Source of the DNA: Burkholderia latens
GTDB lineage: Bacteria; Pseudomonadota; Gammaproteobacteria; Burkholderiales; Burkholderiaceae
Reading direction: 5' to 3'
Assembly (NCBI RefSeq): GCF_001718795.1
Contig: NZ_CP013438.1
Span: 2,275,577 to 2,339,576 of the forward strand
Length of the DNA stretch: 64,000 nucleotides
The notes under the pieces are model-generated. The model had not been told where the DNA came from. It saw only the letters and a program-made list of their open reading frames with translations, and did not search any database. Position 1 is the stretch's first letter. The number at the start of each line of letters is the position of its first letter. This document shows positions 40,480-50,082 of the stretch, one piece after another. The position numbers and the translations under genes are program-made.

Positions 40480-41862
40480 ATGAAACTCAAGGCAAAGATA
40501 TTTCTTCTGGCCATCGTGCCGTTCCTGCTCGCGATCGCCGGCATCGGTTTCGGCGTGCGTCAGCAGGCGACGTCGCTCGCGCGCACGCAGCACGCGACGA
40601 TCCAGGCCGCGTACCTGTCGAGCAAGGAAGTCGAGCTCAAGCATTACGTCGAGCTTGCGACGAGCGCGATCATGCCGCTGTACGACGCTAGCGGCGGCAA
40701 CGCGCGCGACGACGGGTTGCTGCGCACGCAGGCGCTCGCGATGCTGCAAAAGATGGATTTCGGCCCCGACGGTTATTTCTTCGTCTACGACCTGCACGGC
40801 AATGCGCTGATGCATCCGCGCGAACCCGAGCGCGTCGGCCACAACTTCTGGACGATGCGCGATCCGCAGGGCGCGCTGACGATCCAGCAGCTGATCGGCG
40901 CGGCCTCGCACGGCGGCGGCTACGTGCGCTACACGTGGCAACGGCCGTCGACCGGCAAGCCCGCACCGAAGCTCGGCTACGTCGTCGCGCTCGAGCGCTG
41001 GGGCTGGATGGTCGGCACCGGCATCTATCTCGATGACGTCGACACCGCGTTGCAGCGCATCGACGCGCGCGCGTCCGCGAACATCGAGCGAACGATGAGC
41101 TGGCTCACCGCGATCGCGCTGACCGGCGCCGCCGCGATCGCCGTGTGCGCGCTGGTGCTGAATGTCAGCGAATCGCGCAGTGCCGACGCAAAGCTCAAGC
41201 AGCTCGCGCAGCGCGTCGTCGAATCGCAGGAGCAGGAGCGCGAACGGCTGTCGCGCGAGTTGCATGACGGGATCAGCCAGATGATGGTGTCTGCGAAGCT
41301 GATGCTCGAATCCGCGCTCGCGCGCTTCGAGCGCGGCGCGACACGCATGCCCGAAGCCGAGCAGGCGCTCGCGTCGGGCGTCGGGCGGCTCGGCGACACG
41401 TTGCGCGAAGTGCGGCGCATCTCGCATGCGCTGCGCCCGGCGATGCTCGACGATCTCGGCCTCGCGGCCGCGCTCGAACAACTGGTGCGCGAACTCGGCA
41501 CGGAAAGCGGCATCGACATCGGCTATACGCAGGTCGCGCACAGCGGCGCGCGGCCGCTACCTGCGGCGGTCAACACGGCGCTGTTCCGGATCGCGCAGGA
41601 AGCGCTCAGCAACATCGTGCATCATGCGCAGGCGTCGCGCGCGGCCGTCACGCTCGATGTCGGCGCGCATGCGGTCACGCTGACCATCGCCGACAACGGC
41701 TGCGGCTTCGATGCCGAACGGACGCAGACCGATGCGCGCCGCGGCATCGGGCTGCGCAACATGCGCGAGCGCCTCGATGCGCTCGGCGGCACGCTGACGA
41801 TCGCGTCGCAGGTTGGCCACACCGTCGTTGCCGCGCGCGTGCCGCTGCGCGCCGCCGCCTGA
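40480..41862 (+). CDS. Sensor histidine kinase, single-Cache and HisKA_3 (NarX/UhpB type)
   Basis: This 460-residue kinase has an N-terminal helix (residues about 6-24) and a periplasmic single-Cache domain with the typical YFFVYDLHGNALMHP and GWMVGTGIYLDDVD ends. A second helix (about 207-227) is followed by a HisKA_3 domain with phospho-acceptor H262 in LSRELHDGISQ, and an ATPase domain with DNGCGFD and RRGIGLRNMRERL. It is 32 bp upstream of a NarL-type regulator, its cognate partner. sCache_2 sensors often bind small carboxylates; the signal here is unknown. Confidence 0.9.
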   Translation: MKLKAKIFLLAIVPFLLAIAGIGFGVRQQATSLARTQHATIQAAYLSSKEVELKHYVELATSAIMPLYDASGGNARDDGLLRTQALAMLQKMDFGPDGYFFVYDLHGNALMHPREPERVGHNFWTMRDPQGALTIQQLIGAASHGGGYVRYTWQRPSTGKPAPKLGYVVALERWGWMVGTGIYLDDVDTALQRIDARASANIERTMSWLTAIALTGAAAIAVCALVLNVSESRSADAKLKQLAQRVVESQEQERERLSRELHDGISQMMVSAKLMLESALARFERGATRMPEAEQALASGVGRLGDTLREVRRISHALRPAMLDDLGLAAALEQLVRELGTESGIDIGYTQVAHSGARPLPAAVNTALFRIAQEALSNIVHHAQASRAAVTLDVGAHAVTLTIADNGCGFDAERTQTDARRGIGLRNMRERLDALGGTLTIASQVGHTVVAARVPLRAAA

Positions 41863-41894
41863 CGGTGCGCGCCCCTAACCGGAGACTCTTGCCC

Positions 41895-42539
41895 ATGAGC
41901 GCCCCCGACACCGCCCGGCCCGCTGCCCGCCTGCTACTCGTCGACGATCACCCGCTGGTACGCGACGGGTTGCGGATGCGGCTCGAGGCAGCCGACTTGT
42001 CCGTGGTCGGCGAAGCCGGCAACGCCGACGAGGCGCTCGCGCTCGCCGCGTCGCTCGAACCCGATCTCGCGCTGATGGACGTCGGCATGAACGGGATGAA
42101 CGGGATCACGCTCGCCGGCGTGTTCCACGAGCGCTTCCCGGGCATTCGCGTGCTGATGCTGTCGATGCACGACAACGTCGAATACGTGACGCAGGCCGTG
42201 CGAGCCGGCGCGAGCGGTTATCTGCTGAAGGATTCGCCAGCGAGCGAGATCGTGCGCGCGATCGGCGCGGTGCTGGCCGGCCAGACGTTCTTCAGCGAAG
42301 GGCTCGCCGCGCGGATGATCCAGGCGAGCGCGACCGCGTCGCCGCTCGACCGGTTGACGCCGCGCGAACGCGACATCCTCGATGCGCTGGCCGAGGGGCT
42401 GTCGAGCAAGCAGATCGCGCAGCAGACGGGGCTGTCGGTGCGCACGGTGGAAACGCACCGGCTCAATCTCAAACGCAAGCTCGAAATCGAAGGGCAGGCG
42501 GAACTGATCAAGTTCGCGGTCGAGCATCGGCGGCGGTAG
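41895..42539 (+). CDS. NarL/FixJ family response regulator
   Basis: This 214-residue protein has an N-terminal receiver with phospho-acceptor D62 (LALMDVGMNGMNG), acidic pocket DDH near residue 17-19 and K112 in YLLKDS. A C-terminal LuxR-type helix-turn-helix follows: LTPRERDILDALAEGLSSKQIAQQTGLSVRTVETH. ATG 41895 is preceded by CCGGAGACTCTTGCCC with a fair ribosome site. It forms a two-component pair with the kinase just upstream. A bidirectional terminator follows. Confidence 0.92.
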   Translation: MSAPDTARPAARLLLVDDHPLVRDGLRMRLEAADLSVVGEAGNADEALALAASLEPDLALMDVGMNGMNGITLAGVFHERFPGIRVLMLSMHDNVEYVTQAVRAGASGYLLKDSPASEIVRAIGAVLAGQTFFSEGLAARMIQASATASPLDRLTPRERDILDALAEGLSSKQIAQQTGLSVRTVETHRLNLKRKLEIEGQAELIKFAVEHRRR

Positions 42540-42651
42540 GCGGTCTTCCGACTGCTCGCACCGCGCGCGATTCGCCCCTCCAAAGCACTTGCAGACTCGC
42601 TGGGTCAGCATCCCGCAGTGGCAATCGCCGCTCGACCGACCCGCGAATAGA

Positions 42652-42673
42652 AAAGGCGCCCGGAGGCGCCTTT
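42652..42673. terminator. Bidirectional intrinsic terminator
   Basis: AAAGGCGCC-CGGA-GGCGCCTTT gives a stem flanked by A-run and T-run. It sits between the convergent response regulator and hpnM genes and can end transcription from both sides. Confidence 0.85.
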
Positions 42674-42701
42674 CATGCATCCAGACTTCGCGCGTCGACG
42701 C

Positions 42702-43298
42702 TCAATTCGTCCGCGAATTGTGCTTCTGCAGATACGCGATCAGCGCGTCGACGCCGCCCGATGCGAGCTGGCTCTTGAACTGGCCCTGATATACCTGGAT
42801 CAACCACGCGCCCGACATGTCGATGTCGTAGATCTTCCAGTCGTTGCCGACCTTGCCGAGCCGGTAGCCGACCGACTGGCTGTCGCCCGGCGTCGTGACC
42901 GTCGACTGCACCAGCGCATCGGCGCCCGACGCGCCGCCGGCCTTGAACGAGAACTTCGCATCCTGGTTGCCGAGCTGCGCGAGCGACGCCGCATAGGTGC
43001 GCGTCATCAGCAGCTTGAACTGCTTGTACAGCTCCTGCTGCTGTTGCGGTGTCGCCTGCTTCCACGCGTCGCCGACGGCGATGCGGGTCGTGCGTTCGAA
43101 ATTCGTCGCCGGCAGGAAGCGCTGCTCGACGACTTGCGTGACTTTCGCCATGTCGCCGCCGCGCGCGGCCGGGTCGGCCTTCATCGCGTTGACGGTGCCC
43201 TCGACCGCACTGCGGACGACGTCGACCGGCGCGCTCTGCGCGAAAGCGGAAACCGACACGGCTGCGGCCGCGATGAAAGCAAACAGATGACGTTTCAT
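42702..43298 (-). CDS. hpnM: MlaC/Ttg2D-family periplasmic lipid-binding protein (HpnM)
   Basis: This 198-residue protein has a signal peptide ending at SAFAQ, followed by a mature Ttg2/MlaC fold (FLPATNFERTTRIAVGDAWKQATPQQQQELYKQFK in part, and WKIYDIDMSGAWLIQVYQGQF). The MKRHLF start at 43298 gives a proper signal peptide. In hopanoid clusters this family is called HpnM and is thought to carry lipids across the periplasm. It diverges from hpnN across a 329-bp gap, and the hopanoid enzymes follow further on, so HpnM is preferred over a plain MlaC. Confidence 0.87.
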   Translation of the reverse strand: MKRHLFAFIAAAAVSVSAFAQSAPVDVVRSAVEGTVNAMKADPAARGGDMAKVTQVVEQRFLPATNFERTTRIAVGDAWKQATPQQQQELYKQFKLLMTRTYAASLAQLGNQDAKFSFKAGGASGADALVQSTVTTPGDSQSVGYRLGKVGNDWKIYDIDMSGAWLIQVYQGQFKSQLASGGVDALIAYLQKHNSRTN

Positions 43299-43627
43299 AC
43301 TGATATTCGCACTCGATGAGAAAAAACGGCCGGCAAAATCGCATGCGTTGCATCGGCCGGTGGGTCGAAGTATAGCGGCCCCCACGCGCGCCTGCCGCGC
43401 GGTGACCGACTGTTACCTTTGATCCCCCTTTGTCACAGAGCCTTCGCCGCGGCGCTCCGCGCCGATTATGTAAGCGTCCCCTTACCAATCATCCGATCTT
43501 TGGCGCCGATTCTCGCGAAGCGGAGCAAATATCCTTCCCGCCCTTTTACGTAGCGACGTCGCGACCGACGCCACGTTGCGCCGGTATACTCGTTGCTTTG
43601 CCCTTGCCAGCCCCTCCGCACCGCCAC
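43299..43627. other. Divergent promoter region between hpnM and hpnN
   Basis: This 329-bp region has no coding frame I would trust. It must hold promoters in both directions. A minus-ten-like TATACT lies at 43585-43590 for hpnN, and the complement of TATACT near 43367-43372 may serve hpnM. No clear minus-35 boxes or palindromes are seen. Confidence 0.45.
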
Positions 43628-46261
43628 ATGGTGACATCTCTCATCGTCCGACTCGTCGCATGGTCGGTCCGCCGCCCCGTCTGGGTCGTCGTGCTGTCGC
43701 TCGTCATTGCCGCGTTCAGCGGCGTCTATGTCGCGCAGCACTTCAAGATCAACACGGACATCAGCAAGCTCGTCGATGCCGAGCCGCAATGGGCCGCGCT
43801 CAGCAAGGCCGTCGACGCAGCGTTCCCGCAACGCAACGGCACGATCCTCGCGGTGGTCGAAGCGCCCGCGCCCGAATTCGCGACCGCCGCCGCGCACGCG
43901 CTCACCGACGCGCTGCAGAAGCAAACCGACGCCGGCCATATCGGTCAGGTCGGCGAACCCGGCGGCGGCCCGTTCTTCGAGCACAACGGGCTGCTGTTCC
44001 TGTCGCCGCAGGAGGTGTCGGATACGACGTCCCAGCTCGCGAGCGCGCGGCCGCTCGTCAACGAACTCGCGAAGAACCCGAGCCTCACCGGGCTCGCGAC
44101 CACGCTGTCCACCACGCTCGGCCAGCCGCTGTTGACCGGGCAGGTCAAGCTGCCGGCGATGGCGAAGCTGCTCGCGCGCAGTGCCGCGACCGTCGACGAC
44201 GTGCTGGCCGGCAAGCCGGCCGCATTCTCCTGGCGCGGGCTGGTCGACAGCGACGCCGCACGCCAGCCGGCGCGCGCATTCGTCACCGTGCAGCCGGTCG
44301 TGAACTACGGCGCGCTGAAGGCCGGCGCGGCCACGAGCGAGGTGATCCGCGACACCGCGCGCACGCTCGATCTGGAAAAACGCTACGGCGCGGTCGTGCG
44401 CCTGACCGGCGAACAGCCGCTCGCCGACGACGAATTCGCGTCGGTCGAAGACGGCGCCGCGCTCAACGGCGTGCTCACGCTGCTCGCCGTGCTCGTGATC
44501 CTGTGGCTCGCGCTGCGCTCGAAGCGAATGATCGGATCGGTGCTCGTCACGCTGTTCGTCGGCCTCGTCGTGACCGCCGCGCTCGGCCTTGCGATGGTCG
44601 GTTCACTGAACATGATCTCGGTCGCGTTCATGGTGCTGTTCGTGGGCCTCGGCGTCGACTTCTCGATCCAGTACGGCGTGAAGTACCGCGAGGAACGCTT
44701 CCGCGATCCGCGCATCGATCACGCGCTGATCGGGGCCGCGCACTCGATGGGCATGCCGCTCGCGCTCGCGACCACGGCCGTCGCGGCGAGCTTTTTCTCG
44801 TTCATCCCGACCGCGTATCGCGGCGTGTCCGAGCTCGGGCTGATCGCGGGCGTCGGGATGTTCGTCGCGCTGTTGACCACGCTCACACTGCTGCCCGCGC
44901 TGCTCCGCCTGTTCGCGCCGCCCGGCGAATCGAAGACGCCCGGGTTTCCGTGGCTCGCGCCGGTCGACGATTTCCTCGATCGCCATCGCAAGCCGATCCT
45001 CATCGGCACGCTCGCGGTCGTGATCGGCGCGCTGCCGCTGCTCGCGTTCCTGCACTTCGACTTCAATCCGCTGCACCTGAAGGATCCGCACAGCGAATCG
45101 ATGGCGACGCTGCTCGCGCTGAAGGATTCGCCGGAAGCCGCGGTCAACGACGTCACGCTGCTCGCGCCGTCGCTCGCCGAAGCCGACGCGGCCGCGAAGC
45201 GCCTCGACGCGCTGCCGGAGGTCGGTCGCACGACGACGCTCACGACTTTCGTGCCGGCCGACCAGCCGGCCAAGCGCGCGGCGATCGCCACGGCTGCGAG
45301 CGAACTGCTGCCCGCGCTGACGCAGCCGGCCGCGCCGCCCGCGACCGACGCGCAGCGCGTCGCCGCGCTCAAGCGCGTGTCGGACCTGCTGAGCTATGCG
45401 GCGGAAGATCACCCGGGGCCGGGCGCGCCGGCCGCGCAGCATCTGTCGGCATCGCTCGCGAAGCTGGCCGCGGCCGACAGCGCGACGCGCGATCGCGCGG
45501 AACGCGCGTTCTCGGACACGCTGCGCATCGCACTCAACCAGCTCGCGACGCTGCTGCAGCCGCAGGAGATCACGCGCGAATCGCTGCCGCCGCAGCTGGT
45601 GCGCGACTGGGTCGCGCCGGACGGCCACGCGCTCGTGCAGATCTCGCCGAAGGTGCCCAAGGGCGTCGACCCGAACGACGACACGATGCTGCGCCGCTTC
45701 GCGAAGGCCGTGAAGGCGGCGGACCCGGGCGCGACCGGCGGTCCGATCTCGATCCTGCATTCGGCCGAGACGATCATCAACGCGTTCCTGCATGCGGCGC
45801 TGTGGTCGATCATCTCGATCACCATCCTGCTGTGGATCACGTTGCGCCGCTTCGGCGACGTGCTGCGCACGCTGGTGCCGCTGCTCGTGTCCGGGCTCGT
45901 CACGCTCGAGATGTGCGTGGTGCTCGGCATGTCGCTGAACTTCGCGAACATCATCGCGCTGCCGCTGATGCTCGGCGTCGGCGTCGCGTTCAAGGTGTAC
46001 TTCGTGATGGCATGGCGCGCGGGGCAGACTGGCCTGCTGCACTCGAGCCTCACGCACGCGGTGCTGTTCAGCGCCGCGACGACGGCAACCGCTTTCGGCA
46101 GCCTGTGGCTGTCGCATCATCCGGGCACGTCGAGCATGGGCAAACTGCTTGCGCTGGCGTTGACCTGCACGCTGATCGGCGCCGTGGTGTTTCAGCCTGT
46201 CCTGATGGGCAAACCGCGCGTCAAACGCGCCAAGAACCAATCGCAAGGAAACAATGAATAA
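43628..46261 (+). CDS. hpnN: Hopanoid transporter, RND/MMPL family (HpnN)
   Basis: This 877-residue inner membrane protein has two halves, each with one helix, a large periplasmic loop and a bundle of five to six helices, as in RND exporters. [19 protein letters not shown] in the first half is the sterol-sensing/MMPL-like stretch. The first helix follows the short leader [17 protein letters not shown]. HpnN is known to move hopanoids to the outer membrane. Its 3' end overlaps the mlaA-like gene by 8 bp. Identification as HpnN relies on length, fold and the cluster with shc, hpnE and hpnD. Confidence 0.9.
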   Translation: MVTSLIVRLVAWSVRRPVWVVVLSLVIAAFSGVYVAQHFKINTDISKLVDAEPQWAALSKAVDAAFPQRNGTILAVVEAPAPEFATAAAHALTDALQKQTDAGHIGQVGEPGGGPFFEHNGLLFLSPQEVSDTTSQLASARPLVNELAKNPSLTGLATTLSTTLGQPLLTGQVKLPAMAKLLARSAATVDDVLAGKPAAFSWRGLVDSDAARQPARAFVTVQPVVNYGALKAGAATSEVIRDTARTLDLEKRYGAVVRLTGEQPLADDEFASVEDGAALNGVLTLLAVLVILWLALRSKRMIGSVLVTLFVGLVVTAALGLAMVGSLNMISVAFMVLFVGLGVDFSIQYGVKYREERFRDPRIDHALIGAAHSMGMPLALATTAVAASFFSFIPTAYRGVSELGLIAGVGMFVALLTTLTLLPALLRLFAPPGESKTPGFPWLAPVDDFLDRHRKPILIGTLAVVIGALPLLAFLHFDFNPLHLKDPHSESMATLLALKDSPEAAVNDVTLLAPSLAEADAAAKRLDALPEVGRTTTLTTFVPADQPAKRAAIATAASELLPALTQPAAPPATDAQRVAALKRVSDLLSYAAEDHPGPGAPAAQHLSASLAKLAAADSATRDRAERAFSDTLRIALNQLATLLQPQEITRESLPPQLVRDWVAPDGHALVQISPKVPKGVDPNDDTMLRRFAKAVKAADPGATGGPISILHSAETIINAFLHAALWSIISITILLWITLRRFGDVLRTLVPLLVSGLVTLEMCVVLGMSLNFANIIALPLMLGVGVAFKVYFVMAWRAGQTGLLHSSLTHAVLFSAATTATAFGSLWLSHHPGTSSMGKLLALALTCTLIGAVVFQPVLMGKPRVKRAKNQSQGNNE

Positions 46262-47261
46262 GGTGCGAATCATTGCGGCGACCGTCGCAGCCAGCGCGGT
46301 GCTCAGCGGCTGCGCGACGGGCCCGAACCGCAACCCCAACGACCCGCTCGAGCCGATGAACCGCGCGATGTACAAGTTCAACGACACGGTCGACACGAAC
46401 ATCGCGGTGCCGATCGCGAAGGGATACCAGAAGATCACGCCGACGCCGGTGCGCACCGCGATCAGCAACTTCTTCTCGAACCTCGGCGATCTCGGCAACA
46501 TGGCGAACAACCTGTTGCAGCTGCGCATCACGGATGCGACGCAGGACCTGATGCGCGTGGCGATGAACTCGGTGTTCGGCGTCGGCGGCCTGATCGACAT
46601 CGCGACGCCGGCCGGCCTGCCGAAGCATCACCAGGACTTCGGGCTGACGATGGCGCGCTGGGGCATGCCGTCGGGCCCGTACCTCGTGTTGCCGGTGTTC
46701 GGCCCAAGCACGATTCGCGACGGCGTCGGCCGCGCGGTGGACGTCCGCTTCAACCTGCTCAACTACATCGAGCCGGCCGTGCGCAATCCGATGTACATCG
46801 CGCAGTTCATCAGCGCGCGCTCGGACCTGCTCGGCGCAACCGATTTGCTGAAGCAGGCGGCGCTCGATCCGTATTCGTTCGTCCGCGATGCGTATCTGCA
46901 GCAACGCAAGTCGCTCACGTATCGCGGGCAGTCGGCGTCGACCGCGGTGCCGAACTACGCGGAGCCGGGTGAAGCCGGCGCGGTGCCGGCCGCGACGCCC
47001 GCCATGCCGGGCGGCTTGCCGAACTATGAGGATCCGGGTGAGTCGGGAGGCGCATCGGGCGCAACGCCGAACAATGCGCCGGCCGCACCGGGCCTGCCGC
47101 AGTACGACGATCCGGGTGCGGGCGCGGCAGCGCCCGCGAGTGCGCCTGCTGCGGCATCGGCGGCTGCGCCGACCGGTGCAACGACCGCACCTGCCGCGAA
47201 CGGCGCGCCCATCGCGCCGGCCGTGCCGACGCCGCCCGCAAGCGCTCCGGCCGCGCAGTAG
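46254..47261 (+). CDS. mlaA: MlaA/VacJ family lipoprotein with long repeat-bearing tail
   Basis: This 335-residue protein has a lipoprotein signal with lipobox VLSGC (Cys at residue 20) and the conserved MlaA core: [54 protein letters not shown], and [17 protein letters not shown]. The core ends near residue 225. About 110 extra residues follow, rich in Ala/Pro, with three copies of P-x-Y-x-x-P-G-E (NYAEPGE, NYEDPGE, QYDDPGA). MlaA keeps outer membrane lipid asymmetry. Overlap with hpnN suggests co-function in hopanoid or phospholipid traffic. Confidence 0.92.
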   Translation: MNKVRIIAATVAASAVLSGCATGPNRNPNDPLEPMNRAMYKFNDTVDTNIAVPIAKGYQKITPTPVRTAISNFFSNLGDLGNMANNLLQLRITDATQDLMRVAMNSVFGVGGLIDIATPAGLPKHHQDFGLTMARWGMPSGPYLVLPVFGPSTIRDGVGRAVDVRFNLLNYIEPAVRNPMYIAQFISARSDLLGATDLLKQAALDPYSFVRDAYLQQRKSLTYRGQSASTAVPNYAEPGEAGAVPAATPAMPGGLPNYEDPGESGGASGATPNNAPAAPGLPQYDDPGAGAAAPASAPAAASAAAPTGATTAPAANGAPIAPAVPTPPASAPAAQ

Positions 47262-47291
47262 CGCGGCCACGCCGTCTGCCGGAACGACAAG

Positions 47292-47321
47292 GAGCGCTGC
47301 ATCATGCAGCGCTCTTTTTTT
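47292..47321 (+). terminator. Intrinsic terminator after mlaA
   Basis: The perfect 10-bp stem GAGCGCTGCA/TGCAGCGCTC with a 3-nt loop is followed by seven T residues, 31 bp past the mlaA stop. It works for the plus strand only. Confidence 0.92.
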
Positions 47322-47382
47322 GCGCGTCCGCGAAACGAAAAAGAGGAGGGGAGAAGCGCAGCGGGAAAGCGGCGAGCGCCGC

Positions 47383-48090
47383 TCAGACGATCCGCATCGC
47401 GCCCGCACGCTCGAACGCGTGCCGCGCCTGTATCAGCGTCGTGCGCGCTGCGCGCGCATCGCCCGCGACCTGCAGCAGCGGACCAAGCTGCGACGGCTGC
47501 TTCAGCAGCTCGCGCAAAATCGGCAGGATCGCGGTGCTGCCGTCGTCGCGCAGGCCGGCCGTCGCCGCGCGCGGCAGCGTGCGCCACGCGGGATCGACGA
47601 TCGCGCGACACACCGCGAACGGCACGCCGCGCGACGCGGCGAAGGCCGCCGCGATATGCGATTCCATGTCGACGGCGAGCGCGCCCTTCGCACGATGCAG
47701 CGACGTCTTTTCCTGCTCGCTGACCACCGGCGCGCCAACTGCCGCCATCGTGCCGCGCGTGACGCGCGCCCACACCGGCGTGTCGTGCAGCGCGGCGACG
47801 AGGCGGGCGCTCCAGCCCGGATCGGTCGGCACGCGGCCGAACGGGCCGTCGATCGCGTCCGCGATCACGAGCGCGCCGGGCGCGAGCTCGGGCGCGAGCC
47901 CGCCCGCGGTGCCGAAGCTGACGATGCCCGCGCAACCGCGTGCGGTCGCTTCGGCCAGCGCGCGCTCGAGCCGGTCGGCCCGCGCGGCGAACACCGCCTC
48001 GACGCCGTGACCGCGCGCAATGCGCGCCTCGAACGCCATCCCCGTGACGGCGATGACGGGCAGCGTGCCGTTGTGCTGCGTCGCCGGCAC
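47383..48090 (-). CDS. hpnG: Hopanoid-associated nucleoside phosphorylase (HpnG)
   Basis: This 235-residue protein belongs to the nucleoside phosphorylase superfamily. It has the Gly-rich phosphate site IVSFGTAGGLAPELAPGALVIAD and the substrate Met-Glu in VDMESHIAAAFAASRGVPFAVCRAIVDPAWR. HpnG removes adenine from adenosylhopane to give ribosylhopane. The start is GTG at 48090, three bases after the shc stop, so it is translated with the cyclase. It is the last gene of the minus-strand hopanoid operon. Confidence 0.88.
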   Translation of the reverse strand: MPATQHNGTLPVIAVTGMAFEARIARGHGVEAVFAARADRLERALAEATARGCAGIVSFGTAGGLAPELAPGALVIADAIDGPFGRVPTDPGWSARLVAALHDTPVWARVTRGTMAAVGAPVVSEQEKTSLHRAKGALAVDMESHIAAAFAASRGVPFAVCRAIVDPAWRTLPRAATAGLRDDGSTAILPILRELLKQPSQLGPLLQVAGDARAARTTLIQARHAFERAGAMRIV

Positions 48091-48093
48091 GCG

Positions 48094-50067
48094 TTACATC
48101 CCGACCGTCACGCGCGTCGCATTCGCGCGCTTCAGGTTGCGATAACGCGCAAGCGCCCACAGCGGGAAGAACTTGCGATAGCCGTGATAGCGCAGGTAGA
48201 ACACGCGCGGGAAACCGGTCGCCGTGAAGCGCGTCTCGTCCCACAGGCCTTCGTCGTTTTGCTGCGCGATCAGGTAGTCGACGCCGCGTGCGACAGCCGG
48301 GTTGTTCACCTCGCCGGCCGCCATCAGTCCGAGCAGCGCCCAGGCCGTCTGCGACGCCGTGCTCGGCGCCTGCTCGTAGCCGCGGTAGTTCAGCTTGTAG
48401 CTGTCGCCGTCCTCCCCCCAGCCGCCGTCCTTGTTCTGGATCGACAGCAGCCACTGCGCGCCGCGCTTCATGCGCGGATCGTCCGGCGTCAGGCCGGCCG
48501 CGTTCAGCGCGCAAAGGGCCGTCCATGTGCCGTATACGTAGTTCATCCCCCAGCGGCCGTACCAGCTGCCGTCCGGCTCCTGTTCCTTCAGCATGTAGTC
48601 GAGCGCGCGACGGGCCGGCTCGCTGTTCAGCGGCGTCTCGCCGAGTTGCGACAGCATCGACAGGCAGCGGCCCGACACGTCGGCGGTCGGCGGATCGAGC
48701 AGTGCGCCGTGATCCGAGAACGGAATGTTGTTCAGGTAGTACTGCGTGTTCTCCGGTTCGAACGCGCCCCAGCCGCCGTCGCTGCTCTGCATGCCGACCA
48801 CCCATTCGCGCGCACGCGCCATCGATTCGCGATACGTGTCCGTCTGCTTGAGCTTCTGAGCGCGGTCCATCGCCATCACGACCACAGCGGTGTCGTCGAC
48901 GTCCGGATAGTGCGCATTCGCGTACTGAAACGCCCAGCCGCCCGGCCGGACGTTCGGCCGGCGCGAGATCCAGTCGCCGCGCACGTCGAGAATCTGCAGC
49001 GGGCGCAGCCAATCGAGGCCGCGCAGTACGGCCTCTTCCGCACGCGCGTCGCCGGTTTCGAGCAGCGCATGCGCGGCGAGCGACGTGTCCCACACCGGCG
49101 ACAGGCACGGCTGGCAATACGCTTCGTCCTCGTGCACGACGAGCAGTTTCTCGACCGACTTGCGCGCGATCGCGCGATTCGGATGATCTTCAGCGTAGCC
49201 GAGCACGTCGTACATCATCACCGCGTTGGCCATCGCCGGATAGATCGCGCCCAGGCCGTCCTCGCCGTTCAGGCGCTCGTCGACGAACGCCACCGCCTGA
49301 CGGATCGCGCGTTCGCGCGTGTAGCTGGGGAACAGCCCGTCGACCGCGCGCAACGCATGATCGACCACGCGGAAGAACGCGAACCAGCCAGGGCTCTGGT
49401 GACCCTGGCGCGGCAGCAGCCCCGCGTTGACGGGCGGGTCGATGAACAGCTCGTCGATACGCACGCCGCGCGGGTTCTTTGCGAGCGGGCGCTTTGCATT
49501 CAGCACCAGCAGCGGCACGATCACCGTGCGCGCCCAGTACGACACCTTCGACAGATGGAACGGGAACCACTGCGGCAGCAGCATGATTTCGACCGGCATC
49601 ATCGGCACCGCGCGCCACGGGATCGCACCGTACAGCGCGAGCTGGATCCGCGTGAACACGTTCGACATCTCCGCGCCGCCCATCGCATGGATCGCCCGGC
49701 GCGCACGCTGCATGTGCTCGGCGTTCTCGTCGTCGCCGATCACCTTCAGCGCGAAATACGCCTTCACGCTCGCGCTGATGTTCGGTGCGCCGTCGGTGAA
49801 CAGCGGCCAGCCGCCGTCGGCCTGCTGGATGCGGCGCAGATAGCGGCCGATCTTCTGTTCGAGCTCGAGGTTCGGCGTCTCGCCGAGATAGTGGACGAGC
49901 AGTACGTATTCGGCCGGAATCGTCGAATCGGCCTCCAGTTCGTAGACCCAGTGTCCGTCCGCGTTCTGCGCGGCCAACAGCGCGTCGGTCGCGCGCGCGA
50001 CGGCCGTGTCGAGCGAGGCCGGCACGGTGCCGGCGGACAGGGTAGCCATTTCGGTGAGATCGTTCAT
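48094..50067 (-). CDS. shc: Squalene-hopene cyclase
   Basis: This 657-residue membrane-bound triterpene cyclase makes hopene and diplopterol from squalene. The protonating D-x-D-D motif is at residues 389-392 in YPDVDDTAVVVM. Several QW repeats are seen, such as DGGWPLF, DGGWGAFEPENTQYYLN, DGSWYGRWGMNYVYGTW and DGGWGEDGDSY. It is shared by hopanoid producers and supports membrane stability, low pH tolerance and polymyxin resistance in Burkholderia. It lies between hpnG and hpnE with gaps of 3 and 15 bp. Confidence 0.95.
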   Translation of the reverse strand: MNDLTEMATLSAGTVPASLDTAVARATDALLAAQNADGHWVYELEADSTIPAEYVLLVHYLGETPNLELEQKIGRYLRRIQQADGGWPLFTDGAPNISASVKAYFALKVIGDDENAEHMQRARRAIHAMGGAEMSNVFTRIQLALYGAIPWRAVPMMPVEIMLLPQWFPFHLSKVSYWARTVIVPLLVLNAKRPLAKNPRGVRIDELFIDPPVNAGLLPRQGHQSPGWFAFFRVVDHALRAVDGLFPSYTRERAIRQAVAFVDERLNGEDGLGAIYPAMANAVMMYDVLGYAEDHPNRAIARKSVEKLLVVHEDEAYCQPCLSPVWDTSLAAHALLETGDARAEEAVLRGLDWLRPLQILDVRGDWISRRPNVRPGGWAFQYANAHYPDVDDTAVVVMAMDRAQKLKQTDTYRESMARAREWVVGMQSSDGGWGAFEPENTQYYLNNIPFSDHGALLDPPTADVSGRCLSMLSQLGETPLNSEPARRALDYMLKEQEPDGSWYGRWGMNYVYGTWTALCALNAAGLTPDDPRMKRGAQWLLSIQNKDGGWGEDGDSYKLNYRGYEQAPSTASQTAWALLGLMAAGEVNNPAVARGVDYLIAQQNDEGLWDETRFTATGFPRVFYLRYHGYRKFFPLWALARYRNLKRANATRVTVGM

Positions 50068-50082
50068 CGGTCCCTCTGTTGC

